Positions 1-9,470 are shown, counted from the first letter of the stretch. The stretch is DNA of 64,000 bases from Salinisphaeraceae bacterium (GCA_002683405.1 NYTH01000043.1:1-64000); one strand, 5' to 3'. Notes: generated from the letters alone by a model not told the origin. Numbers and translations are program-made.

Positions 1-63
1 ACTCGCCGACCTTCAATCCGTCAACAATCAAATGCGGTTTAGGAGTGTCTTTCCGATGAACGG

Positions 64-273
64 TCAGAACCCGGAATCAACCATGAAATACGGATACCCA
101 AAAAAAACCAGCGTCATGCTGGTCGCCAAAGCTGTACCGAGGATCACTGCGCCAAGGCCTTGAGCTCGGATGGCCTTGCCCGTGGCATGAATCGCCACTC
201 CCAGCGACCCTGCGGCGGTCGCCGCGCCAAGCAGCATCTTGCCGCCCTCTACCCAGCCAGGTTCTATATGCAC
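64..273 (-). CDS. small membrane protein resembling the N-terminus of CbiM-type transport permeases
   Basis: The 69-residue product begins MHIEPG (GTG start), followed by VEGGKMLLGAATAAG. This is the characteristic opening of CbiM/NikM cobalt-nickel ECF transporter permeases. Two hydrophobic segments lie at about residues 12-30 and 40-60. Full permeases exceed 200 residues, so this is either a truncated gene or a small relative. In another frame, the codons just after the stop (positions 61 down to 2) read as plausible protein, beginning VHRKDTPKPH, so a frameshift near position 70 is possible. No transport function can be assigned to this length. The match rests on recognition of the N-terminal motif only. 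Confidence 0.5.
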   Translation of the reverse strand: MHIEPGWVEGGKMLLGAATAAGSLGVAIHATGKAIRAQGLGAVILGTALATSMTLVFFGYPYFMVDSGF

Positions 274-912
274 GGTCCCGTTCCTAATTTATTCGCCGCC
301 CTTGCGGCTCGATCATGATGATTGCCGGGCGCGTTCACCCGTTCGGGCACCGCTTTGATGACCGATGTCGCGCCTGCGGTCAGGGGATACCGATAAGCCT
401 CTGGCTTGAAGCCGGTCATTTTCATGGTTCTCGCTCGCCCGCCGTTCCGCCAAGAACAGAGTCTTCCAACCCAGGAACGTTGGTATATCAAAATAACGGT
501 CTCCGACTCAAATAATGGCTTGCCCCGTTTCAGGCGCTCTGCATTAAAACGGAAAGGGTTGGCATCGCCCGGGAGGGTTAATGCCGGGCGGCTTTTTCGG
601 CTATTCAATCGCTAGCCGACATGCACGCTCGGTTCAAAGCTCGCCTTGAAAGCCAGTACCAATTTCGAATCACGCTGGTCGCCGAGGGGATTGCCGGCAG
701 TCAACAGCCGCGCGTTCTGGGCCGACCGGATTTTTTTGGAAGTCATGTGCACATCCCGTCGGCCGCTGCCAGATTCGCGGGTTGTCGGGTCCGGTTCAGC
801 ACAGGCTATCTTTCGCGGCTTTGTCGAAGTTATGTGGCGTCATGTAAAACATTGTTAATAAAATAAAAATAAGGAAAGATAAGAGAGCTTTACCCGCGGC
901 TGGAGAACGCGC
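274..912. other. intergenic region without a confident gene
   Basis: This 639-base stretch lies between the CbiM-like gene and mntP. A minus-strand frame at 425-264 (53 codons) has an ATG start and overlaps the GTG of the CbiM-like gene, but it has no recognisable family and could be chance. A terminator-like hairpin lies at 566-597. The last 70 bases before mntP are AT-rich (around 842-885) and probably hold its promoter. No manganese (yybP-ykoY) or cobalamin riboswitch core was recognised by eye. Confidence 0.4.
566..597 (+). terminator. putative rho-independent terminator
   Basis: A perfect 7-bp stem (CGCCCGG at 566-572 with CCGGGCG at 584-590) and an 11-base loop are followed by GC and five T residues. 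No confident plus-strand gene lies upstream, so the owner transcript is unknown. Confidence 0.35.
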
Positions 913-1467
913 ATGACGCTTGCCACCTCGCTGACAATTGGTTTGGGGCTGTCCGTGGACGCGTTCGCGGCATCGGTGGCGCAGGGGACGGCGCGGCCGG
1001 AAACACGATGGCTGAAGGCGCTGGCCATTGCGGCGTGTTTCGGGGCCTTTGCCGGCGGTTTTCTGTTGCTGGGCTGGCTCATCAGCCACGCGGCCGGGAC
1101 GTTGCTGCATGCGGTGGACCATTGGCTGGCCTTCTGCCTGCTCGGTCTGATTGGCGGGAAAATGATTCGCGACGCGCGTCGGGCACCCCGACGGCCGCGC
1201 GAGACGCACTGGCGCAGCTGGCTGGTGCTTGCCCTGAGCACGAGTATCGACGCCGCGGCGGTGGGGATGACGGTGATTGTCATGGGCCTGCCGGTGTTCC
1301 AGACGGCCGCACTGGTGGGCGCCAGCAGTTTCACGCTGACGCTGCTGGGGATTCGGCTGGGCGGCTGGTCGCATCAGTCGCTGGCGGGGCATGCGGAATG
1401 GCTTGGCGGCGCGGTGCTGATTGCCCTGGGGATCAAGATTCTGGTGGGCCACACGCTGCTGGCCTGA
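913..1467 (+). CDS. mntP: manganese efflux pump MntP
   Basis: This is a 184-residue inner-membrane protein of the MntP (DUF204) family, which exports Mn(II) from the cytoplasm. It has about six hydrophobic helices arranged as two similar halves. Each half has a membrane acidic motif: SVDAFAASVA, with Asp16, and STSIDAAAVGM, with Asp about 113. These match the residues important for transport in the family. An arginine-rich cytoplasmic loop (residues 86-98) separates the halves. The ATG is preceded by GGAG with 7-base spacing, and the length is typical. No manganese riboswitch was recognised upstream. The gene is monocistronic or leads into hemE. Confidence 0.92.
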   Translation: MTLATSLTIGLGLSVDAFAASVAQGTARPETRWLKALAIAACFGAFAGGFLLLGWLISHAAGTLLHAVDHWLAFCLLGLIGGKMIRDARRAPRRPRETHWRSWLVLALSTSIDAAAVGMTVIVMGLPVFQTAALVGASSFTLTLLGIRLGGWSHQSLAGHAEWLGGAVLIALGIKILVGHTLLA

Positions 1468-1586
1468 GCCGGCCGCGCAGGCCGCGAAGGGCCAGGTAAA
1501 TCAGCTAGAATTGCGCTCTGGCCCGCATGGCCGCTGCACATTCATTTCCAGGCAGGCGCGCCGCCAGGCGCCCGACAGGTATTCAA

Positions 1587-2648
1587 TTGCTCAGAAACGA
1601 CCGCTTTTTGAAGGCGCTGCGGCGCCAGCCCGTGGACCGCACGCCGGTCTGGCTCATGCGTCAGGCGGGGCGCTACCTGCCCGAGTACCGCGCACTGCGG
1701 GAAAAGGCCGGCAGCTTTCTGGATTTGTGCCAGAACCCGGAATGGGCCTGCGAGATCACGCTGCAGCCGCTGGAGCGATTCGATCTGGACGCCGCCATCC
1801 TGTTTTCAGACATCCTGACCATTCCCGATGCCATGGGTCTGGGCCTGCATTTCATTCCGGGCGAGGGGCCGAATTTCCATCACCCGGTGCGGGACCGGGC
1901 CGCCATCGATGCGCTGGGCGTGCCGGACCCGATGGCCGAGCTGAAATACGTCAGCGACGCCGTGTCGCTGATTCGCCGCGAGCTGGACGGGCGCGTGCCG
2001 CTGATCGGCTTCGCCGGCAGTCCGTGGACCCTGGCCACCTACATGGTCGAGGGCGGGCCGAGCAAGAATTACGTGCACCTGAAAAGCCTGATGTACAACG
2101 ACCCGGCGGCGCTCGAGCGTTTGCTGGGCAAGCTGGCCGAGGCGGTCACGGCCTATCTGAACGCGCAGATCGCGGCGGGCGCGCAGGCCGTGCAGATCTT
2201 CGACACCTGGGGCGGCGTGCTGACGCCCGAGCAGTACCGGCGTTTTTCCCTGGCCTACATGCGCCAGATCGTGGCGGACCTGAACACCGGCGAGGGCGAG
2301 GTGCCCGTCATTCTGTTCACCAAGGGCGGCGGCATGTGGCTGGAGGCCATGGCCGAGACCGGGACCAGCGCGCTCGGGCTGGACTGGACCATCGAAATCG
2401 GCGAGGCGCGGCGCCGCGTGGGGGATCGCGTGGCGCTCTAGGGCAACGTGGACCCGGCCATTCTGCATGCCCGGCCCCAGGTCATTCGCGAGGCGGTGGG
2501 GCAGGTGCTGGCGGGTTTCGGCTCGGGCAACGGCCACGTGTTCAACCTGGGGCACGGCGTAACGCCGGAGGTGCCGCCAGAGCATGTGGGCGCACTGGTG
2601 GATGCGGTGCACGAGCTCAGCGCGCCGTATCATCAGGCTGAGCCATAG
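1587..2648 (+). pseudogene. hemE: uroporphyrinogen decarboxylase interrupted by an in-frame amber codon
   Basis: HemE decarboxylates uroporphyrinogen III to coproporphyrinogen III in cytosolic heme synthesis. All hallmarks are present: [60 protein letters not shown] and LFTKGGG. The frame is broken by TAG at 2439-2441, exactly where family members read CAG (VAL-Gln-GN-DP). The frame then resumes with [10 protein letters not shown] and FNLGHGV to a stop at 2648. A single C-to-T change explains it. The last 68 residues, including a conserved His, would be lost. A TTG start at 1587 with an upstream ACAGG fits the family N-terminus better than the ATG at 1527. It could be a sequencing error, a real nonsense mutation or readthrough. 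Confidence 0.9.
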
Positions 2649-2703
2649 CGGATGCGGTCCGGCCGGCCGGACGAAAAAGCCGAGCTTGAAAGGGGAGTCG
2701 ATC

Positions 2704-3615
2704 ATGAGCGGATTGCTGGCCACATTGCGCGGCATCGGAACAGCGACCTTCATCGTGCTGTCGCTGTTTCTGCTGTTTTTCCCGTTTTTCCTGCCGCTGG
2801 CGCTGATCAAGCTGCTGGTGCCGCATTTCCGGTTTCGGCTGGGCTGCACGCGGGCCATGGTGTGGGTGGCCTGGCGCTGGATGGCCTGCATCGACTTCGC
2901 AATGGACCATATTGCGCGCCAGAAGATCGTGATCGACAACCCGGTGCAGAACCGGCCGGAAGCGCGGCTGCTGCTGATCAGCAACCACCAGAGCTGGGCG
3001 GATATTCTGGTGCTGATCCGCGTACTGGCCAAGAGCCGGCTGCCGTTTCCGCGGTTTTTCATCAAGCAGCAGATGATCTGGGTGCCCATCATCGGTTTCG
3101 CGACCTGGGCGCTGGATTTTCCCTACATGAAGCGCTACTCGCGCGAGCAGGTCGAGAAGAATCCGTCGCTGAAGGGCCAGGATCTGGAAACCACACGCCG
3201 CGCCTGCGAAATCTACCGACATCAGCCCGTTGCCGTCATCAACTTTGCGGAAGGCACGCGCTCTACCGCCGCCAAGCGTCAGGCCAGCGGCTCGCCCTAC
3301 AAGCGTCTGCTCAAGCCCAAGGCCGGCGGCACGGCGTTCATGCTGTACGCCATGGGGGACGTGCTCGACGAGGTGCTTGAAGTTGCCGTGGTCTACCGCG
3401 GCTCTGACAACCCCACCATCTGGCAATACTGGTGCGGCACGCTGCCCGAGGTGCGGGCCATCGTCCGGCCCCTGGCTATTCCGCGCGAATACTATGGCCG
3501 TGACTACCAGAACGATGCCGAATTCCAGGACAGTTTTCGCAACTGGATGAACGATTACTGGGCCGGCAAGGACAAGGAAATTATCCGGCTGCACGCCGGC
3601 GAGGCAGAGGACTAG
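2704..3615 (+). CDS. 1-acylglycerol-3-phosphate acyltransferase family protein, YihG-like
   Basis: This 303-residue PlsC-superfamily acyltransferase is predicted to transfer acyl groups to a lysophospholipid at the inner membrane. A long hydrophobic segment spans residues 14-40. The catalytic HX4D motif appears as NHQSWAD (His95, Asp100), and the substrate-binding motif as FAEGTRS (Glu183-Arg186). The extended length and the WQYW...LPEVRA region resemble the YihG subgroup rather than PlsC itself. The ATG has a strong AAGGGGAG site upstream. It is followed after 3 bases by a tiny membrane protein gene, so the two are probably cotranscribed. The exact acyl acceptor is not deducible. Confidence 0.88.
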   Translation: MSGLLATLRGIGTATFIVLSLFLLFFPFFLPLALIKLLVPHFRFRLGCTRAMVWVAWRWMACIDFAMDHIARQKIVIDNPVQNRPEARLLLISNHQSWADILVLIRVLAKSRLPFPRFFIKQQMIWVPIIGFATWALDFPYMKRYSREQVEKNPSLKGQDLETTRRACEIYRHQPVAVINFAEGTRSTAAKRQASGSPYKRLLKPKAGGTAFMLYAMGDVLDEVLEVAVVYRGSDNPTIWQYWCGTLPEVRAIVRPLAIPREYYGRDYQNDAEFQDSFRNWMNDYWAGKDKEIIRLHAGEAED

Positions 3616-3618
3616 ACC

Positions 3619-3795
3619 ATGTTCGTACGTATTGTGCTCATCGTGGCCGCGCTTCTGGTTGCGCTCATCGTGTTCCGTTTCGTGCGCGATCAGATCGCCA
3701 AGAGCCGCAGCGAACTCGACAAGGTGGATCGCAGCAAGCTCAAGGACCTGGACGACGACGGCTGGGACGACGATGACTGGGGCGACAAGCCTTAG
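3619..3795 (+). CDS. small single-pass membrane protein
   Basis: This 58-residue product has one N-terminal transmembrane helix (about residues 3-20), a charged linker and a very acidic tail rich in Asp and Trp (DDDGWDDDDWGD). It starts 3 bases after the acyltransferase stop and is probably cotranscribed with it. No family was recognised. Its position suggests an envelope-associated accessory role, but that is only inference. The coding call rests on the hydrophobic/charged pattern and the tight gene packing. Confidence 0.65.
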   Translation: MFVRIVLIVAALLVALIVFRFVRDQIAKSRSELDKVDRSKLKDLDDDGWDDDDWGDKP

Positions 3796-3810
3796 TCCGC
3801 CCCAATTGCC

Positions 3811-3975
3811 ATGACCAAACTCCTGGCCGTTGTCTGCCTGGGCGTGGTGTCCTTTCTTGTGGGCAGCTGGATTCGCCGGGTCCAGGCCGAGCGCGAGCAG
3901 GCCCGGGATCGGCGCCTGGCGCAAGATAGACGGCGCCCGTCCGACACGAGCGATCTTGATGACCCCTTTGCCTGA
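3811..3975 (+). CDS. small single-pass membrane protein
   Basis: This 54-residue product has a hydrophobic N-terminal helix (about residues 4-19), then an Arg/Gln-rich cytoplasmic helix and an acidic end (SDLDDPFA). It lies 15 bases after the preceding micro-gene and overlaps the thioesterase gene by 17 bases. This suggests translational coupling in the acyltransferase-thioesterase operon. No known family was recognised. It could be an anchor or regulator for a neighbouring enzyme, but nothing in the sequence proves this. Confidence 0.6.
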   Translation: MTKLLAVVCLGVVSFLVGSWIRRVQAEREQARDRRLAQDRRRPSDTSDLDDPFA

Positions 3976-4462
3976 TCTTGCGCGGCTGACGGAACTCGCG
4001 CCCGGCCTGGATGCATTCATCGCCGAGCATTTGCCGCTGGCGCATGCGGCGCGGCTGCGTCTGGCCCGCGTGGATGCGGACGGGCTTGTGCTGAGCGCGC
4101 CGCTGGCCTGCAACAGCAACCATCACGGGACGGCCTTCGGCGGCAGCCTCTACGTGGCGGGGCTGGCCGCGGCCTGGGGGTTGGTTCATCTGCTGCAGCA
4201 GCTTGCCGGCCTGAACGACGCGGCGCTGGTGGTGGGCGAGGCCCGGGCGCGTTATCTGCGGCCGGTCACTCAGGATTTCGAGGCCGTGGCGACTCTGCCT
4301 TCGCCGTCAGCCTTTTCCGGCTTTGCTCAGGCCCTACGGTCCGGCCAGAAGGGGGAGTTGAATGTCACGGCGCGCGTGTTCCAGTCTGGCAAGCCGGCTT
4401 TCGAGCTCGGCTGCAACTTCGCGGCGCGAGTACCCCGACCTGGAGGATCGTCCCCCGCATGA
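3959..4462 (+). CDS. YiiD C-terminal-type thioesterase domain protein
   Basis: This 167-residue protein matches the hotdog-fold thioesterase domain found at the C-terminus of YiiD. The core reads NSNHHGTAFGGSLYVAGLAAAWGL, interrupted here only for brevity, with the His-Gly-Thr-Ala-Phe-Gly-Gly turn typical of hotdog active sites near residues 56-62. The likely substrate is an acyl-CoA or acyl-ACP thioester in the cytosol. It lacks the GNAT domain of E. coli YiiD, so it is a stand-alone form. The ATG lies inside the preceding micro-gene (17-base overlap) and its stop overlaps the next SDR gene by 4 bases (ATGA), which indicates an operon. Confidence 0.8.
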   Translation: MTPLPDLARLTELAPGLDAFIAEHLPLAHAARLRLARVDADGLVLSAPLACNSNHHGTAFGGSLYVAGLAAAWGLVHLLQQLAGLNDAALVVGEARARYLRPVTQDFEAVATLPSPSAFSGFAQALRSGQKGELNVTARVFQSGKPAFELGCNFAARVPRPGGSSPA

Positions 4463-5157
4463 ATCCCGACAACCTGACGGCGCTGATTACCGGCTCTACG
4501 CGCGGTATCGGCTATCACAGCGCGGCGCTGCTGCTGCAGCGCGGCGTGCGCGTTTACATCAACGGCCGCGATCGCCAACAGACCACGGCGGCCGCGCGAT
4601 CGCTGGATGAGTCCGGCATGCAGGCCCTGCCGCTGGCCTTTGATGCCACCGACGCCGACCAGTGCGAGGCCGCTTGCGCGGCGCTGTCCGGCGGCGTGGA
4701 TATTCTCGTGAACAACGCCGGCATCTTTCCGGACGCCGCCACCGCGGCGCTGGATATCGACGAGGCCACGCTGAATCGGGCCTGGTCGCTGAATTTTCTG
4801 GCGGGATGGCGGCTGGTGTCACTGCTCATGCCCGGCATGCGCAGCCGCGGCTTCGGACGCGTGGTCAATCTGACCTCGGGCTACGCCAGCCTGAACAAGC
4901 CCGGCCGCAATCTGCTGGCCTATCGCGCGTCCAAGGCGGCGCTGAACATGCTGACCACCACGCTTGCGGCCGAGCTCGATGAGCAGGAGGACGTGAAAGT
5001 GCGCGCCGTTGATCCGGGCTGGGTGCGGACCGACATGGGCGGCGAGCAGGCACCCCGCAGTCCGGAAGAGGCTGCCGGTGACGTCGTATGGACGGCCATG
5101 GCGGCAGACGCCGCGAGCGGTGCGCTGTTCCGCTATCGCGAACCGGTGAGCTGGTAG
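4459..5157 (+). CDS. short-chain dehydrogenase/reductase
   Basis: This 232-residue classical SDR has the cofactor motif TGSTRGIG (residues 11-18), the NNAG motif (about 88-91), the catalytic Ser in NLTSGYAS and the YRASK catalytic pair. It probably catalyses NAD(P)-dependent oxidoreduction of a small carbonyl or alcohol, substrate unknown. The start overlaps the thioesterase stop by 4 bases, so it is the last gene of the acyltransferase operon. The shared terminator at 5171-5196 lies 13 bases after its stop. The family is certain and the substrate is not. Confidence 0.88.
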   Translation: MNPDNLTALITGSTRGIGYHSAALLLQRGVRVYINGRDRQQTTAAARSLDESGMQALPLAFDATDADQCEAACAALSGGVDILVNNAGIFPDAATAALDIDEATLNRAWSLNFLAGWRLVSLLMPGMRSRGFGRVVNLTSGYASLNKPGRNLLAYRASKAALNMLTTTLAAELDEQEDVKVRAVDPGWVRTDMGGEQAPRSPEEAAGDVVWTAMAADAASGALFRYREPVSW

Positions 5158-5170
5158 CGAAGACCACGAA

Positions 5171-5196
5171 AAAGGCCGGCTTTTTGGCCGGCCTTT
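5171..5196 (-). terminator. hairpin terminator between the SDR gene and gltA
   Basis: A perfect 10-bp stem, AAAGGCCGGC (5171-5180) with GCCGGCCTTT (5187-5196), has a 6-base loop. Read on the minus strand it is followed by five T residues, so it should end gltA transcripts. It may also act on the plus-strand SDR operon, though with a shorter T run. Confidence 0.8.
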
Positions 5197-5220
5197 CGGG
5201 CGATCGAGGCAGGTTGCCCG

Positions 5221-6516
5221 TTAACGCTGGTCGGCCGGTACGTATTCCCGCTGGGTCTGGCCGGTGTAGACCTGACGCGGACGGCCGATCCGCATGCCCG
5301 GATCCTGCTGCATCTCGGTCCAGTGGGCGGCCCAGCCCACGGTGCGGGCAATCGCGAACATGGGCGTGAACATGTTCACGGGAATGCCCAGCGCCTGGTA
5401 GATGATGCCGGAGTAGAAGTCGACGTTCGGGTAGAGCTTGCGCTCCTTGAAGTAGTCGTCTTCCAGGGCGATGCGCTCGAGTTCCAGCGCCAGCTCGAAC
5501 AGCTGGTTGTTCTGCATGTTGTAGTGCTCGAGAACCTGATGGCAGTAGCCACGGATGATGGTGGCCCGCGGATCGAAGTTCTTGTACACGCGATGGCCGA
5601 AGCCCATCAGGCGGAAGGGATCGTTCTTGTCCTTGGCCTTCTCCAGGAACCGGGGCACGTTGGACACATCGCCGATTTCGCCGAGCATGTTCAGCACGGC
5701 CTCGTTTGCGCCGCCGTGCGCGGGGCCCCATAGGGCCGCAATGCCGGTGGAAATGGCCGCATAGGGGTTGCAGCCGGTCGAGCCGGCCAGCCGGACGGTG
5801 GACGTGGAGGCATTCTGCTCGTGGTCGGCGTGCAGGATGAACAGCACGTCGAGCGCCTTGGCGGCCACCGGGTCCACCTCATAGCGCTCTGCGGGCACGG
5901 CGAACAGCATCCGCAGGAAATTCGAGCAGTAGTCCAGGTCGTTGCTCGGGTAGATCTTGGGCTGGCCGATCGAGTGCTTGTAGGCCGCCGCGGCGATGGT
6001 GGGGATCTTGGCGATCATGCGGCGGGCAAAAATCTCGCGGTGCTGCGGATTATTGATGTCCGTCGTGTCGTGATAGAAGGCCGAAAGCGAACCCACGATG
6101 CCGGTCAGCATGGCCATGGGGTGCGCATCGTAGTGGAAGCCGTCGAAGAACTTGATGAGCGATTCGTTGAGCATGGTGTGCTGCGTGATCGCTTCGACGA
6201 ATTCGTCGAGCTGGGCCGGAGTCGGCAATTCCCCGTAGAGAATCAGGTAGGCGACTTCCAGAAAGCTCGACTTTTCCGCGAGCTGGTCGACCGGGTAGCC
6301 GCGGTACATGAGCACGCCGTTTTCGCCGTCAATGTAGGTGATGGCGGATTCACAGCTGCAGGTCGAGGTGAAGGCCGGATCGAAGGTGAAAATGCCCTGA
6401 TCCTTGTTGATCCCGCGCACATCGATGGCGGGCGTGCCGAGCGTGCCGGTGACCAGTGGCAGCTCGCTTGTCTGCCCGGTATCGGGGTGGGTGAGCGTGA
6501 ATGCCTTGTTCGCCAT
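5221..6516 (-). CDS. gltA: citrate synthase
   Basis: This type II (hexameric) citrate synthase of 431 residues condenses acetyl-CoA with oxaloacetate at the entry of the TCA cycle. Diagnostic segments include [23 protein letters not shown] with catalytic His, [15 protein letters not shown] with the second catalytic His, and NVDFYSGI with the catalytic Asp. The MANKAF start at 6516 is preceded by GGAGAG and is preferred to an in-frame ATG 15 bases upstream. The length equals the E. coli enzyme. The convergent SDR operon shares the terminator downstream. The adjacent malic enzyme gene upstream is a metabolic neighbour. Confidence 0.97.
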   Translation of the reverse strand: MANKAFTLTHPDTGQTSELPLVTGTLGTPAIDVRGINKDQGIFTFDPAFTSTCSCESAITYIDGENGVLMYRGYPVDQLAEKSSFLEVAYLILYGELPTPAQLDEFVEAITQHTMLNESLIKFFDGFHYDAHPMAMLTGIVGSLSAFYHDTTDINNPQHREIFARRMIAKIPTIAAAAYKHSIGQPKIYPSNDLDYCSNFLRMLFAVPAERYEVDPVAAKALDVLFILHADHEQNASTSTVRLAGSTGCNPYAAISTGIAALWGPAHGGANEAVLNMLGEIGDVSNVPRFLEKAKDKNDPFRLMGFGHRVYKNFDPRATIIRGYCHQVLEHYNMQNNQLFELALELERIALEDDYFKERKLYPNVDFYSGIIYQALGIPVNMFTPMFAIARTVGWAAHWTEMQQDPGMRIGRPRQVYTGQTQREYVPADQR

Positions 6517-6558
6517 GACGTGTCTCTCCAACGAAAGCGTGCGTTGCCGGCCGTGATT

Positions 6559-7833
6559 TCAGCCGGTGGAAGTGTTCTTGTTAACAGGCTGTCGATAATG
6601 CGACGGATAGCCGGTGCGCGCTACGCCTGTTTCCACCGCTGCGGCGGCGACCGCGGGCGGTATGAAATCGATCAACCGGGGGTCGAACGGACTCGGGATT
6701 ATATAGTCCGGACCGAAACTCATCGAATCCCGATCGTGCGCCTCGCGCACGGCGGCCGGCACGGGCTCGCGTGCCAGTGCGCTCAGGGCCCGTACCGCGG
6801 CCACGTTCATCTGTCGATTGATGCGGCGGGCGCGCACGTCGAGCGCGCCGCGAAAGATGTAGGGAAACCCAAGCACGTTGTTGACCTGATTGGGAAAATC
6901 GCTGCGGCCGGTGGCCATGATCAGGTCATCGCGGGCCGCCATGGCGACCGACGGCTGAATTTCCGGGTTCGGGTTGGACAGGGCAAAAACCACCGGCTTG
7001 TCGGCCATCATGCGGATATGATCGGCCGTGATCGTATCCGGACCTGACAGGCCCACGAAGACGTCTGCGCCCTGCATGGCGTCGTCCAGCGTGCGCAGAT
7101 CGGTTTTCGACGCGAACTCCGCCTTCTGCGGATTCAGGTCATCCCGGTCGGCATGGATCACGCCCTTGCGATCCACCATGAATACGTTTTCAAGCCGTGC
7201 CCCCATCTCGATGATCAAGCGCATGGACGCCACGCCGGCGGCCCCGGCGCCCAGGCAGACGATCTTGGCGTCGGCCAGCGCCTTGCCCTGCAGTTCCAAT
7301 GCATTAATCATGCCTGCGGAGACGATAATGGCCGTGCCGTGCTGATCGTCGTGGAAGACCGGAATGTCCAGCCGCTCGATCAGCGCATCCTCGATCTCGA
7401 AACAGTGCGGGGCGGCAATGTCCTCGAGATTGATGCCGCCGAAGGTCGGCGCAATGCGGGTCACCGTATCGATGAAATCGGCCGGGTCGTCGGCGTCGAC
7501 CTCGATGTCGAAGACGTTCACGTCGGCAAACTTCTTGAACAGGACCGCCTTGCCCTCCATGACCGGCTTGCCGGCCAGCGCGCCCGTGTTGCCCAGGCCC
7601 AGCACCGCGCTGCCGTTGGTGATGACCGCCACGAGGTTGCCCTTGGAGGTGTAGCGGAAGGCCTCTTCGGGGTTGTCGCGGATCGCCTTGACCGGCTCCG
7701 CCACGCCCGGCGTGTAGGCCAGCGAGAGCTCGGAATAGGTCGTGAACGGCTTGGTGACCGAAATCGCGAGCTTCCCGGGCGTGGGGTGCTCGTGATAATC
7801 CAGAGCTTCCTGTTTACGCGAATATTCGGCCAT
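6559..7833 (-). CDS. malic enzyme, short form without phosphotransacetylase domain
   Basis: This 424-residue protein covers the malic and NAD-binding domains only and converts malate to pyruvate and CO2. It shows YTPGVAEPV, the [18 protein letters not shown] region, the metal-binding segment FGGINLEDI, the HDDQHGTA motif and the dinucleotide fold GAGAAGVAS. MaeB-type enzymes of about 760 residues carry an extra C-terminal phosphotransacetylase-like regulatory domain. It is absent here, and the frame ends cleanly. The gene is 42 bases upstream of gltA on the same strand and may be cotranscribed. NAD versus NADP preference cannot be judged. Confidence 0.92.
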   Translation of the reverse strand: MAEYSRKQEALDYHEHPTPGKLAISVTKPFTTYSELSLAYTPGVAEPVKAIRDNPEEAFRYTSKGNLVAVITNGSAVLGLGNTGALAGKPVMEGKAVLFKKFADVNVFDIEVDADDPADFIDTVTRIAPTFGGINLEDIAAPHCFEIEDALIERLDIPVFHDDQHGTAIIVSAGMINALELQGKALADAKIVCLGAGAAGVASMRLIIEMGARLENVFMVDRKGVIHADRDDLNPQKAEFASKTDLRTLDDAMQGADVFVGLSGPDTITADHIRMMADKPVVFALSNPNPEIQPSVAMAARDDLIMATGRSDFPNQVNNVLGFPYIFRGALDVRARRINRQMNVAAVRALSALAREPVPAAVREAHDRDSMSFGPDYIIPSPFDPRLIDFIPPAVAAAAVETGVARTGYPSHYRQPVNKNTSTG

Positions 7834-8018
7834 GCGGCACCCTGGTCTTCCGGGTCGGTTGGGAAAGGCGAGCGGTGCGCCGCCGGAGGCGGCGCGATCG
7901 AAACGTCATGCTGTGGGTCGCGAATCCCGGCCGGGGCTCGCGGACCGATTGTGCAGGCGCAGCATTATAGCCAGCACGGGGTGATTCGACCAGCCGTCTT
8001 TCCCGATCTGCTGCGCGA

Positions 8019-9470
8019 CTACTCCACTATTTTCAGCGTTTCGCCGGCGGCGGGCTCCTCGTCCGGATAGTCCTGATTGAGCAGCCGCAGCTGGGCCTGG
8101 GCATCGCCGCCCAGCGGCGACAGCCGGGCCAGGCGGTCGTAGTTCCAGCCCGGCCGGGCCTGCCAGAGCGCGATCCGGTGCGCCAGCGCCTTGTTGGCGT
8201 CAGCCGGGGTGAGCTGTCTGAAGCTGCCCAGAACGCTGTTGAAGGCGTCGGTCATGTCGGTATCGGCGGCCGACTCGGCCGGCCGACCAAGCAGCGCGTA
8301 GGCCTGCGTGCCGTGATACACCAGCGCCACGTGGCCGCCGCCGCTCAGTCGGGCCTGGGCGGCGCGCAAGCCATTGACCTCCCGGGCGACCGGCCGGCTC
8401 AGGCCGCGAATATTCTGCGCAGCCAGGGTCTGAGCCGGCGATTTGTCCTGCGGCTGGGGCAGGGCCGTGAGCTGTATTACCGCCTGCCCGCCCGGCGCAA
8501 TCAGGATCACGGCCTGCGCCTGATTCTCCAGCGACCATTCCGGCGGATGGCTGAAGGTAAAACCGAGCCCGCCGTGATAGAAGCTGTCGCCCCGGCTCAC
8601 CCCCTGTTCCGGGCTGTCGCCGTAGACCATGCCGTTGACCTGACGCAGGAACCGGTCGCGCCCCACGACCGGATCGGGGCCGCGGGTCAGCGAGTTCGCC
8701 GCCCGAACCACTTCCTGCAGCCGCTGGTCGTTCTCCGGGTGCGAGGCGAACACGCCGTGATAGCTGCCGCCCTGGCGTCCCTGGGCCTTGGCGCGGGCGG
8801 CGGCGTACTGCTGCTGGTCCTTCAGAATGCCCAGCACCTCGAGCATCTGCTCGTGGTCGTATCCGGCCTTGGCCATGTAGGCCGCGCCCAGCCGGTCGGC
8901 CTCCAGCTCCATGCCGCGGCCGTAGCCGCTGATGGCGGCCTGCCCGGCAATACCCGCCACATCGCCGGCGGCCCCCACGCCCGTGCCAATGGCCACCGCC
9001 ACGGCGGCCACGTTGGCCAGCATGCTGTTGCGGTGCTGCCGCACGCCGTGACGGGCGGTCACGTGGGCGATTTCGTGCCCCAGTACGGCGGCCAGCTGGG
9101 CCTCCGTTTGCATGTAGGCCATCAGGCCGCGATTGATGTAAATGTAGCCGCCGGGCAGGGCGAAGGCGTTCACGTCCGGGCTGTCGATAACGGTAAAGGT
9201 GTAATCGAGCTCGGGGCGATCGCCCTCGCGCGCCAGCTTCTGGCCCACCTCGTTCACATAGGCCTGCAGATCCTGATCGTTGTAGACCGGCAGCTGCTTG
9301 AGGATTTCTTGGTGGGTCTTTCGGCCCAGGTCGATCTCGCCCTGCTCGGACATGAGCACCACTTCGGGCCGGCCGGTCGCCGGATTCACGGCGCAGCCGC
9401 TCTGCAGCGCGCAGGCCAGCAGCGCCAGCGCGAGCAGCGAATCAGCCGTTTTCCTGTTCAACTTCCACAT
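8019..9470 (-). CDS. M48-family metalloprotease lipoprotein (BepA/YfgC-like)
   Basis: This 483-residue periplasmic zinc protease has a lipoprotein signal ending LQSGC (Cys26). The zinc motif is HEIAH (residues 132-136), and the third ligand lies in the ELEADRLG segment. This architecture fits BepA/YfgC relatives, which assist outer-membrane protein assembly and degrade stalled substrates. The C-terminal part (from about residue 290) carries no motif I recognise; its FTFSHPPEWSLE segment recurs in many proteins of this type. The ATG at 9470 gives a normal signal peptide. It overlaps the upstream CPXCG gene by 29 bases and is the last gene of the rph operon. Confidence 0.88.
   Translation of the reverse strand: MWKLNRKTADSLLALALLACALQSGCAVNPATGRPEVVLMSEQGEIDLGRKTHQEILKQLPVYNDQDLQAYVNEVGQKLAREGDRPELDYTFTVIDSPDVNAFALPGGYIYINRGLMAYMQTEAQLAAVLGHEIAHVTARHGVRQHRNSMLANVAAVAVAIGTGVGAAGDVAGIAGQAAISGYGRGMELEADRLGAAYMAKAGYDHEQMLEVLGILKDQQQYAAARAKAQGRQGGSYHGVFASHPENDQRLQEVVRAANSLTRGPDPVVGRDRFLRQVNGMVYGDSPEQGVSRGDSFYHGGLGFTFSHPPEWSLENQAQAVILIAPGGQAVIQLTALPQPQDKSPAQTLAAQNIRGLSRPVAREVNGLRAAQARLSGGGHVALVYHGTQAYALLGRPAESAADTDMTDAFNSVLGSFRQLTPADANKALAHRIALWQARPGWNYDRLARLSPLGGDAQAQLRLLNQDYPDEEPAAGETLKIVE

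Noticed and set aside
264-608. Minus-strand 114-codon frame upstream of the CbiM-like gene
   Set aside because: The first half crosses a terminator-like hairpin and is not protein-like; only the last 53 codons could be real and remain uncertain.
600-912. Possible manganese riboswitch upstream of mntP
   Set aside because: The conserved yybP-ykoY core was not recognised; only an AT-rich promoter-like tract is visible.
2617-4119. A 500-codon minus-strand frame opposite the acyltransferase and small genes
   Set aside because: His- and Gln-rich low-complexity translation opposite a real acyltransferase; treated as a shadow.
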